From positions 1 to 45,016 of the forward strand of contig CACXFR010000116.1 in assembly GCA_902766935.1 (NCBI GenBank): a stretch of 45,016 bases of DNA, written 5' to 3'. Positions 17,038 to 27,561 of the stretch are shown in pieces. The stretch comes from an uncultured Planctomycetota bacterium. GTDB taxonomy: Bacteria > Planctomycetota > Planctomycetia > Pirellulales > Thermoguttaceae. The notes beneath the pieces are model-generated. The model did no database searches. It saw only the letters and a program-made list of their open reading frames with translations, and was not told where the DNA came from. Both the position numbers and the translations under genes were made by a program. Each line of letters starts with the position of its first letter. Within the stretch, counting starts at the first letter, position 1.

Positions 17038-17553
17038 ATGGAATTCATCGAACTGGCGAAAAAGAGATTTTCGGTCCGCAAGTACGCAAGCAGACCGGTC
17101 GAGCGCGAAAAGCTCGACCTGGTGATCGAGGCGGGGCGCGTGGCGCCGACCGCGAAGAATCTGCAGCCTCAGCGGATCTACGTCGTAGAGAGCGCCGAAG
17201 GGCTCGCGAAGATCGACGCGCTGACCCCCTGCCGCTTCGGCGCGGGAATCGTCTTCATTTTCACCAAGAACACCGACGAGGAATGGACCAATCCGCTCGA
17301 GGCGGGCGTCCGCGCCGGGGTGGAGGACGTGAGCATCGTCGCCACGCACATGATGCTCGAAGCCGAGGACCTGGGACTGGGAACCTGCTGGGTCAACTAC
17401 TTCCCGAACACCGAGCTGGAAAAGGCGTTCGGACTTCCGAAAAACGAGCGTTCGGTTCTTTTGATGCCGCTCGGCTACCCCGCCCCCGACGCCGCGCCCG
17501 GCCCGAATCACGCGGCGAGCAAAAAGGCCGACGAGTTTGTGAAGTTCATCTGA
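17038..17553 (+). CDS. Nitroreductase-family flavoprotein
   Basis: A 171-residue FMN-dependent NAD(P)H oxidoreductase-like protein. FSVRKY (11-16) is the classical N-terminal FMN phosphate-binding motif. APTAKNLQPQ (36-45) corresponds to the APSxxNxQP element, and DLGLGTCWVNYF (116-127) to the conserved GLGTCW segment. It is short, as expected for the small nitroreductase subgroup. Substrate not predictable. The ATG at 17038 is preceded by AGAAAGGA. A 10-bp hairpin lies shortly after the stop (17566-17595), so it is probably the last gene of the HAD-macro-nitroreductase group. Confidence 0.88.
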   Translation: MEFIELAKKRFSVRKYASRPVEREKLDLVIEAGRVAPTAKNLQPQRIYVVESAEGLAKIDALTPCRFGAGIVFIFTKNTDEEWTNPLEAGVRAGVEDVSIVATHMMLEAEDLGLGTCWVNYFPNTELEKAFGLPKNERSVLLMPLGYPAPDAAPGPNHAASKKADEFVKFI

Positions 17554-17565
17554 CGCGCCGAAGCC

Positions 17566-17595
17566 GGAGCCCCCGTCCGCCGAATCGGGGGCTCC
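17566..17595 (+). terminator. GC-rich hairpin after the nitroreductase gene
   Basis: Perfect 10-bp stem GGAGCCCCCG / CGGGGGCTCC with a 10-nt loop, 13 nt after the stop codon. No T run follows, so it may be a transcript 3'-end stabiliser or a weak terminator. Confidence 0.4.
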
Positions 17596-17736
17596 GCCCG
17601 GCCGCGCCGCGGGACTTGCCGCGGCGGACCCTTTTCCATCCTTCTCCGACCGCAATTCAGGCTTTTGCAAAGACGAATTTTTGAGGAACGCCGCGGGAAC
17701 GCGCGATCCCGCCGGGGGTGTGTTCCGACGGGAATA

Positions 17737-17745
17737 TGATATAAT
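17737..17745 (+). promoter_or_regulatory. Extended -10 promoter of the cyclophilin-xseB-ispA-dxs group
   Basis: TGATATAAT (17737-17745) is a perfect extended -10 element (TGn plus TATAAT). No good -35 box is present, which is usual for extended -10 promoters. Leader about 54 nt. Confidence 0.6.
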
Positions 17746-17805
17746 GTTAGGGTTATTCTTCGCTCTGAAAAAAGTCACTCTATCCACGAAAGGAAGATCA
17801 GCCAG

Positions 17806-18243
17806 ATGAAAATCGCCACCATCGAAACGCCCCGCGGCACCATCAAACTCGAACTCTTCGCCGACAAGACCCCGAAAACGGTCGCCAACTTTGAGAAGCT
17901 CGCCAAAAAGGGATTCTACGACGGCCTGACGTTCCACCGCGTGATCGCCGACTTCATGATCCAGGGGGGCTGCCCCCTCGGGAACGGCTGCGGCGGGCCG
18001 GGCTACACCTTTGAAGACGAATTCGTGCCGGAACTCCGCCACGACGGGCCGGGAACCCTCTCGATGGCGAACGCCGGGCCGAACACCAACGGTTCGCAGT
18101 TCTTCATCACCCACGTCGCCTGCCCCTGGCTCGACGGCAAACACACCGTCTTCGGGAAGGTTCTCGAGGGTCAGGACGTCGTCAACGCCGTCCGTCAGGG
18201 GGACAAGATGCTCAAGGTCACCGTGACCGACGTTGAGGAATAA
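17806..18243 (+). CDS. Cyclophilin-type peptidyl-prolyl cis-trans isomerase
   Basis: A 145-residue cyclophilin that catalyses cis-trans isomerisation of X-Pro bonds. Family signatures are FHRVI (43-47), the catalytic Arg at position 45, QGG (53-55), [19 protein letters not shown] (82-100) and VFGKV (115-119). No signal peptide, so cytoplasmic; length matches the minimal single-domain form. The ATG at 17806 follows AAAGGAAG. It is the first gene after the extended -10 promoter, with xseB starting one nucleotide after its stop codon, so it leads the xseB-ispA-dxs group. Confidence 0.95.
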   Translation: MKIATIETPRGTIKLELFADKTPKTVANFEKLAKKGFYDGLTFHRVIADFMIQGGCPLGNGCGGPGYTFEDEFVPELRHDGPGTLSMANAGPNTNGSQFFITHVACPWLDGKHTVFGKVLEGQDVVNAVRQGDKMLKVTVTDVEE

Positions 18244-18244
18244 T

Positions 18245-18562
18245 ATGCCAAACGATTCTTCTCCGACATTTGAAGAGACGCTGGAAAAGCTCGAGAAGAT
18301 CGTTGCGTATCTCGAAAGCGGCAAGGCCGATCTCGACGACTCCCTCGCCAAATACGAAGAGGGAGTGAAGCTCCTTCGGCAGTGCCGGACCCTCCTGAGC
18401 CGGGCCGAGCAGAAGATCGAAATCCTGCGGGGCGTGAACCCCGAAACCGGCGAAGCGGAAACCGAGCCGGCCGATCTCAGCGCGCTGACCGCCGACGAGA
18501 CAACCGCCGTACGGGGGAAATCTCCGCGCCGCGCGAAGAACCCGGACGAAGACCTCTCTTAA
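18245..18562 (+). CDS. xseB: Exodeoxyribonuclease VII small subunit
   Basis: The 105-residue product matches XseB: the core FEETLEKLEKIVAYLESGKA, then DLDDSLAKYEEGVKLLRQC (about residues 8-48), forms the helical hairpin that binds the XseA catalytic subunit. ExoVII degrades single-stranded DNA from both ends. The C-terminal ~40 residues are an acidic/basic extension beyond the usual 75-80 residues. I chose the ATG at 18245 rather than an in-frame TTG at 18233 inside the preceding gene, because the family's N-terminus starts close to it. It is one nucleotide after the cyclophilin stop and directly abuts ispA. xseA is not in the window. Confidence 0.92.
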   Translation: MPNDSSPTFEETLEKLEKIVAYLESGKADLDDSLAKYEEGVKLLRQCRTLLSRAEQKIEILRGVNPETGEAETEPADLSALTADETTAVRGKSPRRAKNPDEDLS

Positions 18563-19465
18563 ATGGAAAGTTCACATTATCTCGAAACGCTCCGCGCGGT
18601 CATCAACGCGCAGCTCGACCGGCTCTCCGACTACCCGGCCGCGGTCCCGCCGCGGCTGAAAGAGGCGGTCCGCTACTCCCTCCTGCTGGGGGGGAAGCGG
18701 CTCCGGCCGATATTGACGCTCGCTTCGGCCGAAATGGCCGGGGGGAATCGCGCGGAGGCGATTCCCGCGGCGTGCGCGCTCGAGATGATACACACCTATT
18801 CCCTGATCCACGACGACCTTCCCGCGATGGACAACGACGACCTGCGCCGCGGTAAGCCGACCTGTCACGTCAGGTTCGGCGAGGCGACGGCGATTCTCGC
18901 GGGAGACGCGCTCCTGACCGAGGCGTTCGCGGCCGTCGCGCGCACGACCGACGCGTCGCTCCGCGCGCCGATGACCGCCGTCCTCGCCGAGGCCGCGGGG
19001 GTCTTCGGGATGATCGGCGGGCAGACCGACGACGTGATCGGCGAGAAGAACCTTTCGGGGGGAAGCGCGTTCGAGGATCGTCTGACCCTTCTCCGCTCGA
19101 TACACAGGCGGAAGACCGGCGCGCTGATCACCGCCGCGTTTCGGCTCGGCGGGCTCGCCGCTTCGGCCGGCGAGGAACAGCTCCTCGCGCTCGAGACCTG
19201 CGGCGAAGCGTTCGGCCTGGCGTTTCAGATCACCGACGATCTGCTCGACGTCACGGGAAACGAAAAACTCCTGGGCAAACGGGTCGGCAAAGACGCCGCG
19301 CTCGGGAAACTGACCTTTCCGGGCCTTCTCGGAATCGACGAAAGCCGCGCCGAAGCGGCCCGTCAGGTCGAGGCGGGGCGCCGCGCGCTCGACGTTTTCG
19401 CCGACTCGCCGGCCAAGTCGGCGGTCGTCGAAATTCTCGAGTCGACGCTCACGCGCAAAAAATAA
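18563..19465 (+). CDS. ispA: Farnesyl/geranylgeranyl diphosphate synthase (short-chain polyprenyl synthase)
   Basis: Condenses isopentenyl diphosphate with allylic diphosphates to C15 or C20 prenyl diphosphate, feeding carrier lipid, quinone and hopanoid/carotenoid pathways. The 300-residue protein has GGKRLRP (43-49), the first Asp-rich motif DDLPAMDNDD (84-93, with the two-residue insertion typical of bacterial IspA types), GQTDD (153-157), KT near 184 and the second Asp-rich motif DDLLD (225-229). All metal-binding residues are present. Product length (C15 or C20) cannot be settled by eye. ATG immediately after the xseB stop codon; dxs follows 66 nt later. The xseB-ispA-dxs order is a classical bacterial arrangement. 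Confidence 0.93.
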   Translation: MESSHYLETLRAVINAQLDRLSDYPAAVPPRLKEAVRYSLLLGGKRLRPILTLASAEMAGGNRAEAIPAACALEMIHTYSLIHDDLPAMDNDDLRRGKPTCHVRFGEATAILAGDALLTEAFAAVARTTDASLRAPMTAVLAEAAGVFGMIGGQTDDVIGEKNLSGGSAFEDRLTLLRSIHRRKTGALITAAFRLGGLAASAGEEQLLALETCGEAFGLAFQITDDLLDVTGNEKLLGKRVGKDAALGKLTFPGLLGIDESRAEAARQVEAGRRALDVFADSPAKSAVVEILESTLTRKK

Positions 19466-19531
19466 AAAGTTCGATTCGAAACGCGTCCGCCGCGAAAGGC
19501 GCGCCGCTGAACAAGTGAAATCATTCGTGAA

Positions 19532-21604
19532 ATGAACCAGGAATCCGACCGTCCCCTCCTCCCCGAAATCGCCGAAAGCCCGGCGCGCTTAAAGGAGTTC
19601 ACCGAACCGCAGCTCCTTCAGGTCGCTCGGGAGATCCGCGAACTCCTCTGCCGTCTTTCCGAGAAGCGGAGCGTTCATTTCGCGTCGAATCTGGGCGTGG
19701 TCGAGCTGGCCGTGGCGCTCCACTCCTCCCTGGACTTTTCGAAAGACCGCCTCGTCTGGGACACGGGGCATCAGTGCTACCCGCACAAAATTCTGACCGG
19801 CCGATACGGCGAAATCGACTCGATCCGAACGCTCGGGGGTCTGATGGGATACCCGAATCCCGAAGAGAGTCCGTTCGACCTCTTCATGACCGGTCACGCC
19901 GGATGCAGCGTCGGTTCGGCGCTCGGCCTTTCGCTCGGCGACTCGATCCTTCGGCCGGAAGAGGAACGCCACGCGTTCGCCGTTGTCGGGGACGGCGCGC
20001 TGGCCAGCGGGGTCATCTTCGAGGCGCTGAACCTCGCCGGCGGTCTGAAACACCCGATCACGGTCATTCTGAACGACAACAAAATGTCGATCTGCGGCCG
20101 GGTCGGCGGACTGGGTCTCTACCTGGACCGGCTCCGTCTGAACCCGACGTATAAAAAGATCAAAAACGCGATACGCAGCGCGATCGACGCCGTTCCTTCG
20201 GTCGGCACGAGTACGGGGGATCTCATTTCGCGATTCAAAGACAGCGTCAAGGCGGGAATCACCGGCGGGATGCTTTTCGAGGAATTCGGGTTCCGGTATA
20301 TCGGGCCGATCGACGGGCACAACATTCCCCTTCTGCGCCGGTATCTGACGATGGTACGCCAGTTCCGCGAACCGGTTCTGCTGCACATCCTCACACAAAA
20401 AGGACACGGGTATCGCGACGCCGAACTCGACCCGGCGCGGTATCACGCGCCGAAACCGAGTCTGGTCGGTCATCATGACGATCAGCCGGACGGGGCGGAA
20501 GCCGAAAAACCGAAGGGCAAACGCGGGAAAACCGCCTCGGTAGCGATTCCCGAGGCGCGGTCGGTCCGATCCAAGCAGGACCGTACCCCGCCGGTCTCCC
20601 CGGCGGCGGAAATGCTCCCGAACGATTCCGATCCCGACATGCCGGGAGACCACTCGTTCACCCACTGGGCGCGGAACGCCATCTACCGTCTGATGAAAGA
20701 AGACCGCCGCTTCTGCGTTCTGACCGCGGCGATGGCGCAGGGGACGATGCTCGAGCCGATCCGGCGTCTTTTTCCCGACCGTTTCTTCGATGTCGGGATC
20801 TGCGAGGCGAACGCCGTGGTGACCGCCTCGGGGCTGGCCAAGGCGGGAATGAGGCCGATCGTCGATATTTACAGCACCTTTTTACAGCGCGCGTACGACC
20901 ACCTGTTTCAGGAGATCTCGCTCCAGAACCTGCCGGTCATTTTTATGATCGACCGCGCCGGGGTCGTCGGCGCCGACGGGCCGACTCACCACGGGGTCTT
21001 TGACCTGGCGTATCTGCGGCCGCTGCCCAACTTTCAGGTGATGGCGCCCGCCGACGCGCGCGAGGTCGAACCGATGCTCCGCTACGCCGCGGCGGGCAAT
21101 TCCCCCGCGGCGATCCGATATCCCCGCACCACCGCTCCCCGGCTCGAACGGAATCCCGCGCCGATCGAGGCCGGCAAAGCCGAAATCCTCCGCGAAGGGG
21201 CCGACGGCGCGATCGCGGTGCTGGGGGAACGCGCCCGCGCCGCCCTCGAGGTCGCCGGCGAACTGGCCGCCCTGCCGGGGCCGGAGCGCCTCGACCTGGC
21301 GGTGATCAACGCGCGGTTCGCCAAGCCGCTCGATACCGAAACGCTCCTCTCCCCCCTGCGGGAGGGGAAATTCCTTCTCACCGTCGAAGAGGGGGTTCTG
21401 GCCGGCGGGTTCGGCAGCGCCCTGCTCGAAGCAGCTTCCGATGCCGGCGTCAATACACAAAAGATCCGCCGGCTCGGAATCGGCGACGCCTACACGCCCC
21501 ACGGGAGCCGCGACGAACTGCTCCGGCTCATCGGGCTGGATCAGGAGAGTCTCCGTTGCGCCGCGCTCCGCGCGAAAAGGGATTTTGACGAAAAGAAATT
21601 CTGA
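19532..21604 (+). CDS. dxs: 1-deoxy-D-xylulose-5-phosphate synthase
   Basis: A thiamine-diphosphate enzyme condensing pyruvate and glyceraldehyde 3-phosphate, the first step of the MEP pathway. The 690-residue product has GHQCYPHKILTGR (79-91), the ThDP motif GDGALASGVIFEALN (153-167), YIGPIDGHN (256-264) and RAGVVGADGPTHHG. It is longer than the usual 620-640 because of an enlarged, Lys/Pro/Asp-rich linker (about 308-374) between the ThDP-binding and pyrimidine-binding domains. At the catalytic Glu the usual EQH triplet reads EAN (Glu425 kept). The ATG at 19532 has only a weak ribosome binding site. It is last in the cyclophilin-xseB-ispA-dxs group and ends at a bidirectional terminator. ThiL elsewhere in this window supplies its cofactor. 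Confidence 0.93.
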   Translation: MNQESDRPLLPEIAESPARLKEFTEPQLLQVAREIRELLCRLSEKRSVHFASNLGVVELAVALHSSLDFSKDRLVWDTGHQCYPHKILTGRYGEIDSIRTLGGLMGYPNPEESPFDLFMTGHAGCSVGSALGLSLGDSILRPEEERHAFAVVGDGALASGVIFEALNLAGGLKHPITVILNDNKMSICGRVGGLGLYLDRLRLNPTYKKIKNAIRSAIDAVPSVGTSTGDLISRFKDSVKAGITGGMLFEEFGFRYIGPIDGHNIPLLRRYLTMVRQFREPVLLHILTQKGHGYRDAELDPARYHAPKPSLVGHHDDQPDGAEAEKPKGKRGKTASVAIPEARSVRSKQDRTPPVSPAAEMLPNDSDPDMPGDHSFTHWARNAIYRLMKEDRRFCVLTAAMAQGTMLEPIRRLFPDRFFDVGICEANAVVTASGLAKAGMRPIVDIYSTFLQRAYDHLFQEISLQNLPVIFMIDRAGVVGADGPTHHGVFDLAYLRPLPNFQVMAPADAREVEPMLRYAAAGNSPAAIRYPRTTAPRLERNPAPIEAGKAEILREGADGAIAVLGERARAALEVAGELAALPGPERLDLAVINARFAKPLDTETLLSPLREGKFLLTVEEGVLAGGFGSALLEAASDAGVNTQKIRRLGIGDAYTPHGSRDELLRLIGLDQESLRCAALRAKRDFDEKKF

Positions 21605-21629
21605 GCGATTCGATTCCTTTCCCATGGAC

Positions 21630-21664
21630 AAAAAAAGAGACCGCCAAAAGCGGTCTCTTTTTTT
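21630..21664. terminator. Bidirectional intrinsic terminator between dxs and grpE
   Basis: An A7 run, the stem GAGACCGC / GCGGTCTC with a 5-nt loop, then a T7 run: symmetrical, so it can terminate both the dxs transcript (plus) and the chaperone operon (minus) in the 84-nt gap between convergent genes. Confidence 0.92.
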
Positions 21665-21688
21665 GTCGTCTCGTCCGTACGAAGCGGT

Positions 21689-22369
21689 CTATTCCGCAGG
21701 CCCCGATTCGGCGGAAGCGTCATCTTCGGCGTTCTTCTTCGGCTCGGCCGGTTTCGGCGCGGCGATCACCACCTGGGCGTGACGCACAACACGGTCGTAC
21801 AGCATAAAGCCGGGCCGCGCCTCGTTGATCACCGTGTTCGGCTCGGCGTCGCTCGGGAACATCGCGATCGACTCGTGAACATTCGGGTCGAACTTCTCCC
21901 CTTCGGTCGGAATCCGAACCACGTGGTTCTTCGCCAGAACGTCGAGAAGCTGGTCGTAGACCATCTTCACCCCTTCGACGAACCCTTTCACCGATTCGTC
22001 GGCGGGCGCGGCTTCGAGCGCGCGGCCCAGGTTGTCCCAGACGGGGAGAATGTCGCGCGCCAGTTTCATCGGCGCGTATTTCTCCTGGTCGGCCAGCTCT
22101 TTGTTTTTCCGCTGGCGGAAATTCTCCAGTTCGGCCATCGCGCGCAGACGCTGATCTTCGGCCTCGGCCAGCTTCTCTTTGAGCGCGTCGACTTCCTTGA
22201 CCGCCGCGGTGCGCCGGTCGCGCTCTTTTCGGGAACCTCCGAGAACTTCATCCCCGGCTTTTTTCAGGATCTCGTCGAAATCGTCCTGAGTCTCCCCTTT
22301 CGAGGCGTTCCCGGGCTCGTTTTCGGGCGCGAACTCATCGCGCGGGGTCTTGTTGTCGCTGCGTGCCAT
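21689..22369 (-). CDS. grpE: GrpE nucleotide exchange factor
   Basis: GrpE releases ADP from DnaK. The 226-residue product has a disordered acidic N-terminus (1-60), a long coiled coil (about 65-125: VDALKEKLAEAEDQRLRAMA, then ELENFRQRKNKELADQEKYA) and the beta domain with the signature FDPNVHESI and a degenerate GF motif (ARPGFMLYDRVVRHAQVVIA). The C-terminal tail is acidic/Ala-rich. I start at the ATG at 22369; an in-frame TTG at 22378 is possible. It is the last gene of the groEL-groES-groEL-dnaJ-grpE operon, 61 nt after dnaJ. dnaK itself is not in the window. Confidence 0.93.
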   Translation of the reverse strand: MARSDNKTPRDEFAPENEPGNASKGETQDDFDEILKKAGDEVLGGSRKERDRRTAAVKEVDALKEKLAEAEDQRLRAMAELENFRQRKNKELADQEKYAPMKLARDILPVWDNLGRALEAAPADESVKGFVEGVKMVYDQLLDVLAKNHVVRIPTEGEKFDPNVHESIAMFPSDAEPNTVINEARPGFMLYDRVVRHAQVVIAAPKPAEPKKNAEDDASAESGPAE

Positions 22370-22430
22370 CTTTCCCAACCTTTATCTGTTCAGCAGCCGC
22401 CGTATCGCCGAAACACAGCGGCCCAGAAAG

Positions 22431-23651
22431 TCAAGAACTCTTTCTAGGAGACTTTCTTTTTTTTTTTCGATCCGCCGACTTTACGTCTTCGGTTCTCTCT
22501 TCGGGAAACGAGGCGTCCTCTTTCCCGAAATAGTCTTTCATAAACTTTTTAAGCGTATTGAAATAGGCCTTCCGCTGACTGAATCCCGCTTCGCCTTCGG
22601 TTTCGGCGAGTTTTTTCAGATCGGCCTGATGTTTCGGCGAGACGCTTCGGGGAACCTCGATAAAGACCTGAACCAGCAGATCCCCTTTCAGGTTCCGCCG
22701 CGGAAGGGGCATACCGCGCCCCTTCATGCGGATCACGTCGCCGTTCTGGGTGCCGGCGGGAACCTTGACCCTGTCGATCCCCTCCAGGGTCGGCACCTCG
22801 ATTTCGGCGCCCAGAACCGCCTGGGTGTACTTGATCGGGACCTGTATGACCAGATCCTGACCGTCGCGCCGGAAGAAGGGGTGCTGTTTGACCTGGATAA
22901 AGACGTAGCAGTCCCCCGCCGGACCGCCGTCGGGACTCCGGTGCCCTTCCCCCTGCATACGGAGGCGGACGCCGCTGTCGATCCCGGCGGGAATGCGGAT
23001 TTCGCGAACCACGTCTTTTTCGACCATCCCGGCGCCGTGACACGTCGGGCAGGGCGTCTGAATGATCTTCCCGCGCCCGCCGCATTTCGGGCAGGTGGTC
23101 TGCATCGAAAAGATGCCGTTCGACTTCTGGATTCGGCCGCGTCCGCCGCAGTAGCGGCAGACCTCGGGCTGGGTGCCCGCCTTGGCGCCGCTGCCGTGGC
23201 AGCTGTCGCACGGCTCGTTGCGGCGGTAGCGGATCTCGCGCGTCGTCCCTTTGGCCACGTCGTGCAGGTCAAGAGTGACGCTGCAGCGGATATCGGCGCC
23301 GCGGTGCGCGCGTCCCGACCGGCCTCCGCCGAAGAAGGAACCGAAAATGCCGTCCCCGAAAATATCGCCAAACGCCCCGAAGATGTCGCTGACGTTCTCG
23401 AACCCGCCGGGAGCGGCGCCGTTATGGCTGAGGCCTTCTTTCCCGTAGCGGTCGTAGATGGCGCGCTTTTCGGGGTCTTTCAGAACCTCGTAGGCTTCGG
23501 CGGCGAGTTTGAACTTGGCCACGGCTTCTTCATCTCCGGCGTTGCGGTCGGGATGATATTTCATCGCGGCTTTGCGGTAACTCACCGCGATCTCTTCCTG
23601 GGTCGCGGTGCGGTCAACTTCGAGTATTTGGTAATAATCGAGCTCGGGCAT
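22431..23651 (-). CDS. dnaJ: Chaperone DnaJ (type I Hsp40)
   Basis: A co-chaperone that stimulates DnaK ATP hydrolysis. The 406-residue protein has the J domain with HPD (in KYHPDRNAGD, about residues 33-42), a Gly/Phe-rich linker (about 75-115), four zinc-binding repeats (CDSCHGSG, CRYCGGRG, CPKCGGRG, CPTCHGAG, about 147-212) and the C-terminal substrate-binding domains ending in a Lys/Arg/Ser-rich tail. All four CXXCXGXG repeats are intact, so it is a full type I DnaJ rather than CbpA. The ATG at 23651 lies 11 nt after the groEL stop, in the same operon. The basic tail is an odd addition. Confidence 0.95.
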   Translation of the reverse strand: MPELDYYQILEVDRTATQEEIAVSYRKAAMKYHPDRNAGDEEAVAKFKLAAEAYEVLKDPEKRAIYDRYGKEGLSHNGAAPGGFENVSDIFGAFGDIFGDGIFGSFFGGGRSGRAHRGADIRCSVTLDLHDVAKGTTREIRYRRNEPCDSCHGSGAKAGTQPEVCRYCGGRGRIQKSNGIFSMQTTCPKCGGRGKIIQTPCPTCHGAGMVEKDVVREIRIPAGIDSGVRLRMQGEGHRSPDGGPAGDCYVFIQVKQHPFFRRDGQDLVIQVPIKYTQAVLGAEIEVPTLEGIDRVKVPAGTQNGDVIRMKGRGMPLPRRNLKGDLLVQVFIEVPRSVSPKHQADLKKLAETEGEAGFSQRKAYFNTLKKFMKDYFGKEDASFPEERTEDVKSADRKKKRKSPRKSS

Positions 23652-23662
23652 TATTCAGCGTT

Positions 23663-25291
<1,629 letters not shown>

Positions 25292-25318
25292 TCAGATTTG
25301 AACCGGTATGCGGCTTTA

Positions 25319-25624
25319 TCACTTAACGACTTTCGCCAGAATGTCGGATTCGCGCAGAATCTTGATTTCGCGGCCGTCCACTTCGATGTCCGAGCCGGAA
25401 TATTTTCCGTAAATGACTTCGTCGCCGACCGCCACGCCCATTTCGCTCCGTTTGCCGCAATCGAGAAGTTTGCCGGCGCCGACCGCCAGAACGGTCCCGC
25501 GCTGCGGTTTTTCTTTGGCGCTGTCGGGAAGAAGGATCCCGCCCGCGGTCATCTCTTCGGCGGCCAGCGGTTCAACGACGACGCGGTCTTCGAGGGGGAA
25601 GATGTTGATTTCTTTTTTCGACAT
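25319..25624 (-). CDS. groES: GroES co-chaperonin
   Basis: A 101-residue Hsp10. It has the typical N-terminus ([11 protein letters not shown]), the mobile loop ([14 protein letters not shown], about 22-36) that binds GroEL with the hydrophobic GGILLP core, and the C-terminal segment ending LAKVVK. Placed between two groEL genes, so one GroES probably serves both rings, though preference cannot be inferred. The ATG at 25624 has AAAGGG a few nucleotides upstream. Confidence 0.96.
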   Translation of the reverse strand: MSKKEINIFPLEDRVVVEPLAAEEMTAGGILLPDSAKEKPQRGTVLAVGAGKLLDCGKRSEMGVAVGDEVIYGKYSGSDIEVDGREIKILRESDILAKVVK

Positions 25625-25704
25625 AGTGAAACCCTTTCAATCTGTATGACTGTTCTTTTTGAATTTTTATTTTTGTGTTACGTGTTATAGGCGTCGGCGG
25701 GCGA

Positions 25705-27369
25705 TCAATACATGCCGCCCATGCCTCCCATTCCGCCCATGCCTCCCATGCCGTCCATGCCGGGCTGACCGGCGGGGGCGGGAGTCTCTTTCGGAATTTC
25801 GGTCAGAAGGCACGAGGTCGTCAGCAGAAGGCCGGCGACGCTGGCGGCGTTGGTCAGCGCGGTGCGAACCACCTTCGCCGGGTCGATGATCCCGGCTTCG
25901 ACCAGGTCGCAGTAGACGCCCTTGTCGGCGTCGAACCCCTCGTTCTTCCCCTTCATCTGGCGGACGCGGTTGATGACCACGGCGCCGTCGATTCCGGCGT
26001 TCTTGGCGATCTCGCGGATCGGCGCTTCGATCGCCTTTTTGACGATCTGAATCCCGTAGACCTCATCGCCGACGCCCTCGACCTTGTCGAGAACCTTGGC
26101 GCTCTTGAGAAGGGCGACCCCGCCGCCGGGGACGATTCCCTCTTCGAGCGCGGCCTTGGTCGCGGCCTGGGCGTCTTCGTAGAGGAATTTCTTTTCTTTC
26201 AGTTCCGACTCGGTGGCGGCGCCGACGTTGATCTGCGCGACGCCCCCGGCGAGTTTGGCCAGACGTTCCTGCAGCTTCTCTTTGTCGTAGCTGCTGGTCG
26301 TCGTCTCAATCTCTTTTTTGATCTGATCGACGCGGCCGTCGATCGCTTCTTTTTTACCCGCGCCGCCGACGATCGTGGTGCTGTCGCTGGTGACGGTGAT
26401 CTTCTTGGCCCGGCCGAGATCCGAAAGCTTCACCGCGTCGAGCTTGATCCCCAGGTCTTTGTAAATGGCCGACGCGGCGCAGAGGGTCGCGATATCGCCG
26501 AGCATCGCCTTGCGGCGGTCGCCGTAACCGGGCGCCTTCACGGCGCAGACGTTCAGGATCCCGCGGAGCTTGTTGACCACCAGCGTGGCGAGCGCTTCGC
26601 CCTCGATGTCTTCGGCGATGATCAGCAGCGGCTTGTTCTGCTTGCTGACGGCTTCCAGAAGAGGAACGAGCGTCTTGGCGGTCGAGATTTTATCTTCGTA
26701 GACAAGAACCAGGGCGTCTTCGAAATCGACGGTCTGGTTGTCGACGTCGGTCACAAAATGGGGCGAAAGGAAACCGCGGTCGAACTGCATCCCTTCGACG
26801 ACCTCGACGTAGGTGTTCGCCTGCTTCCCCTCTTCGACGGTGATCACGCCGTTCTTCCCGACTTTCAGGAACGCTTCGGCCAGAACCTGACCGATCGCGG
26901 CGTCGTTATTCCCGGCGATCGAAGCGACCTGGGCGATCTCTTTTTTGCTCTTGTCGCTGACCGGAACGGCCTGCTTGGCGATCGCGTCGCAGACTGCTTC
27001 CGACGCCTTCTGAATCCCGCGGAACAGAGCCATCGGGTCGGCGCCGGCGGCGATCATTTTGAGACCTTCGGTATAGATCGCTTCGGCCAGAACCGTGGCG
27101 GTCGTGGTACCGTCGCCGGCCATCTGGTTCGTCTTCGAGGCGGCCTGCTTGACCAGCTGCGCGCCGAGGTTCTCTTCGGGATCGTCGAGGGTGATGTCTT
27201 CGGCGACCGTGACGCCGTCTTTGGTGACCTTCGGCGCGCCCCACCCCTTGTCAAGGACGGCGTTTCGGCCGCGGGGCCCCAGGGTACACTTCACGGCGCG
27301 TGCCAGTTTGCTCACCCCGGCGGCAATCGCCTGTCGGGCGGAATCATCAAAAGATAGATTTTTCGACAC
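25705..27369 (-). CDS. groEL: GroEL chaperonin, copy with Gly-Met tail
   Basis: A 554-residue chaperonin subunit. ATP-site motifs are intact ([16 protein letters not shown], and [13 protein letters not shown] with the catalytic Asp). The C-terminus is the classical flexible Gly/Met repeat ending [13 protein letters not shown], encoded by a repetitive stretch at about 25708-25760. This is the first gene of the operon, behind the sigma-54 promoter at 27484-27468. The start is GTG at 27369, 8 nt after AGGAG. It is clearly diverged from the second GroEL; presence of both in one operon with a single groES suggests the two rings have different clients or assembly partners. Confidence 0.96.
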   Translation of the reverse strand: MSKNLSFDDSARQAIAAGVSKLARAVKCTLGPRGRNAVLDKGWGAPKVTKDGVTVAEDITLDDPEENLGAQLVKQAASKTNQMAGDGTTTATVLAEAIYTEGLKMIAAGADPMALFRGIQKASEAVCDAIAKQAVPVSDKSKKEIAQVASIAGNNDAAIGQVLAEAFLKVGKNGVITVEEGKQANTYVEVVEGMQFDRGFLSPHFVTDVDNQTVDFEDALVLVYEDKISTAKTLVPLLEAVSKQNKPLLIIAEDIEGEALATLVVNKLRGILNVCAVKAPGYGDRRKAMLGDIATLCAASAIYKDLGIKLDAVKLSDLGRAKKITVTSDSTTIVGGAGKKEAIDGRVDQIKKEIETTTSSYDKEKLQERLAKLAGGVAQINVGAATESELKEKKFLYEDAQAATKAALEEGIVPGGGVALLKSAKVLDKVEGVGDEVYGIQIVKKAIEAPIREIAKNAGIDGAVVINRVRQMKGKNEGFDADKGVYCDLVEAGIIDPAKVVRTALTNAASVAGLLLTTSCLLTEIPKETPAPAGQPGMDGMGGMGGMGGMGGMY

Positions 27370-27467
27370 TTCGGACTTCTCCTCTTGCTAAAGATGTTGA
27401 ACGTTTATCTAAAACAAATCGACTTCATTCAAAATGACAGTCCCAACCCCACCCCCACGGTATACGG

Positions 27468-27484
27468 TGCAAATAGTGTGCCAA
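27468..27484 (-). promoter_or_regulatory. Sigma-54 (RpoN) promoter of the chaperone operon
   Basis: Read on the minus strand, TTGGCACACTATTTGCA matches the -24/-12 consensus TGGCAC-N5-TTGCW, with the GG (27482-27481) and GC (27470-27469) exactly 10 nt apart. Predicted start near 27457 and a leader of about 88 nt. A competing TATAAT lies slightly upstream (27516-27511). Confidence 0.78.
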
Positions 27485-27510
27485 TCGCCGCAAAAGGGGT
27501 ATTCTTTTAA

Positions 27511-27516
27511 ATTATA
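27511..27516 (-). promoter_or_regulatory. Possible sigma-70 -10 box upstream of groEL
   Basis: A perfect TATAAT on the minus strand, but the sequence 17 nt upstream (GTGGAA) is a poor -35. It could give a basal, sigma-54-independent transcript of the chaperone operon. Confidence 0.3.
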
Positions 27517-27561
27517 GCCGAAAAACGGATTTCTTCCACTACGGGGGGGCAGAAACAAGAG

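Noticed and set aside
16021-18351. 776-codon minus-strand frame across the HAD, macro, nitroreductase and cyclophilin genes
   Set aside because: It spans four recognisable genes on the other strand and shows no protein-like features; a shadow caused by GC-rich codon use.
25705-25760. Short tandem repeat (GGCATGGGAGGC-like units)
   Set aside because: It simply encodes the Gly-Met tail of GroEL.
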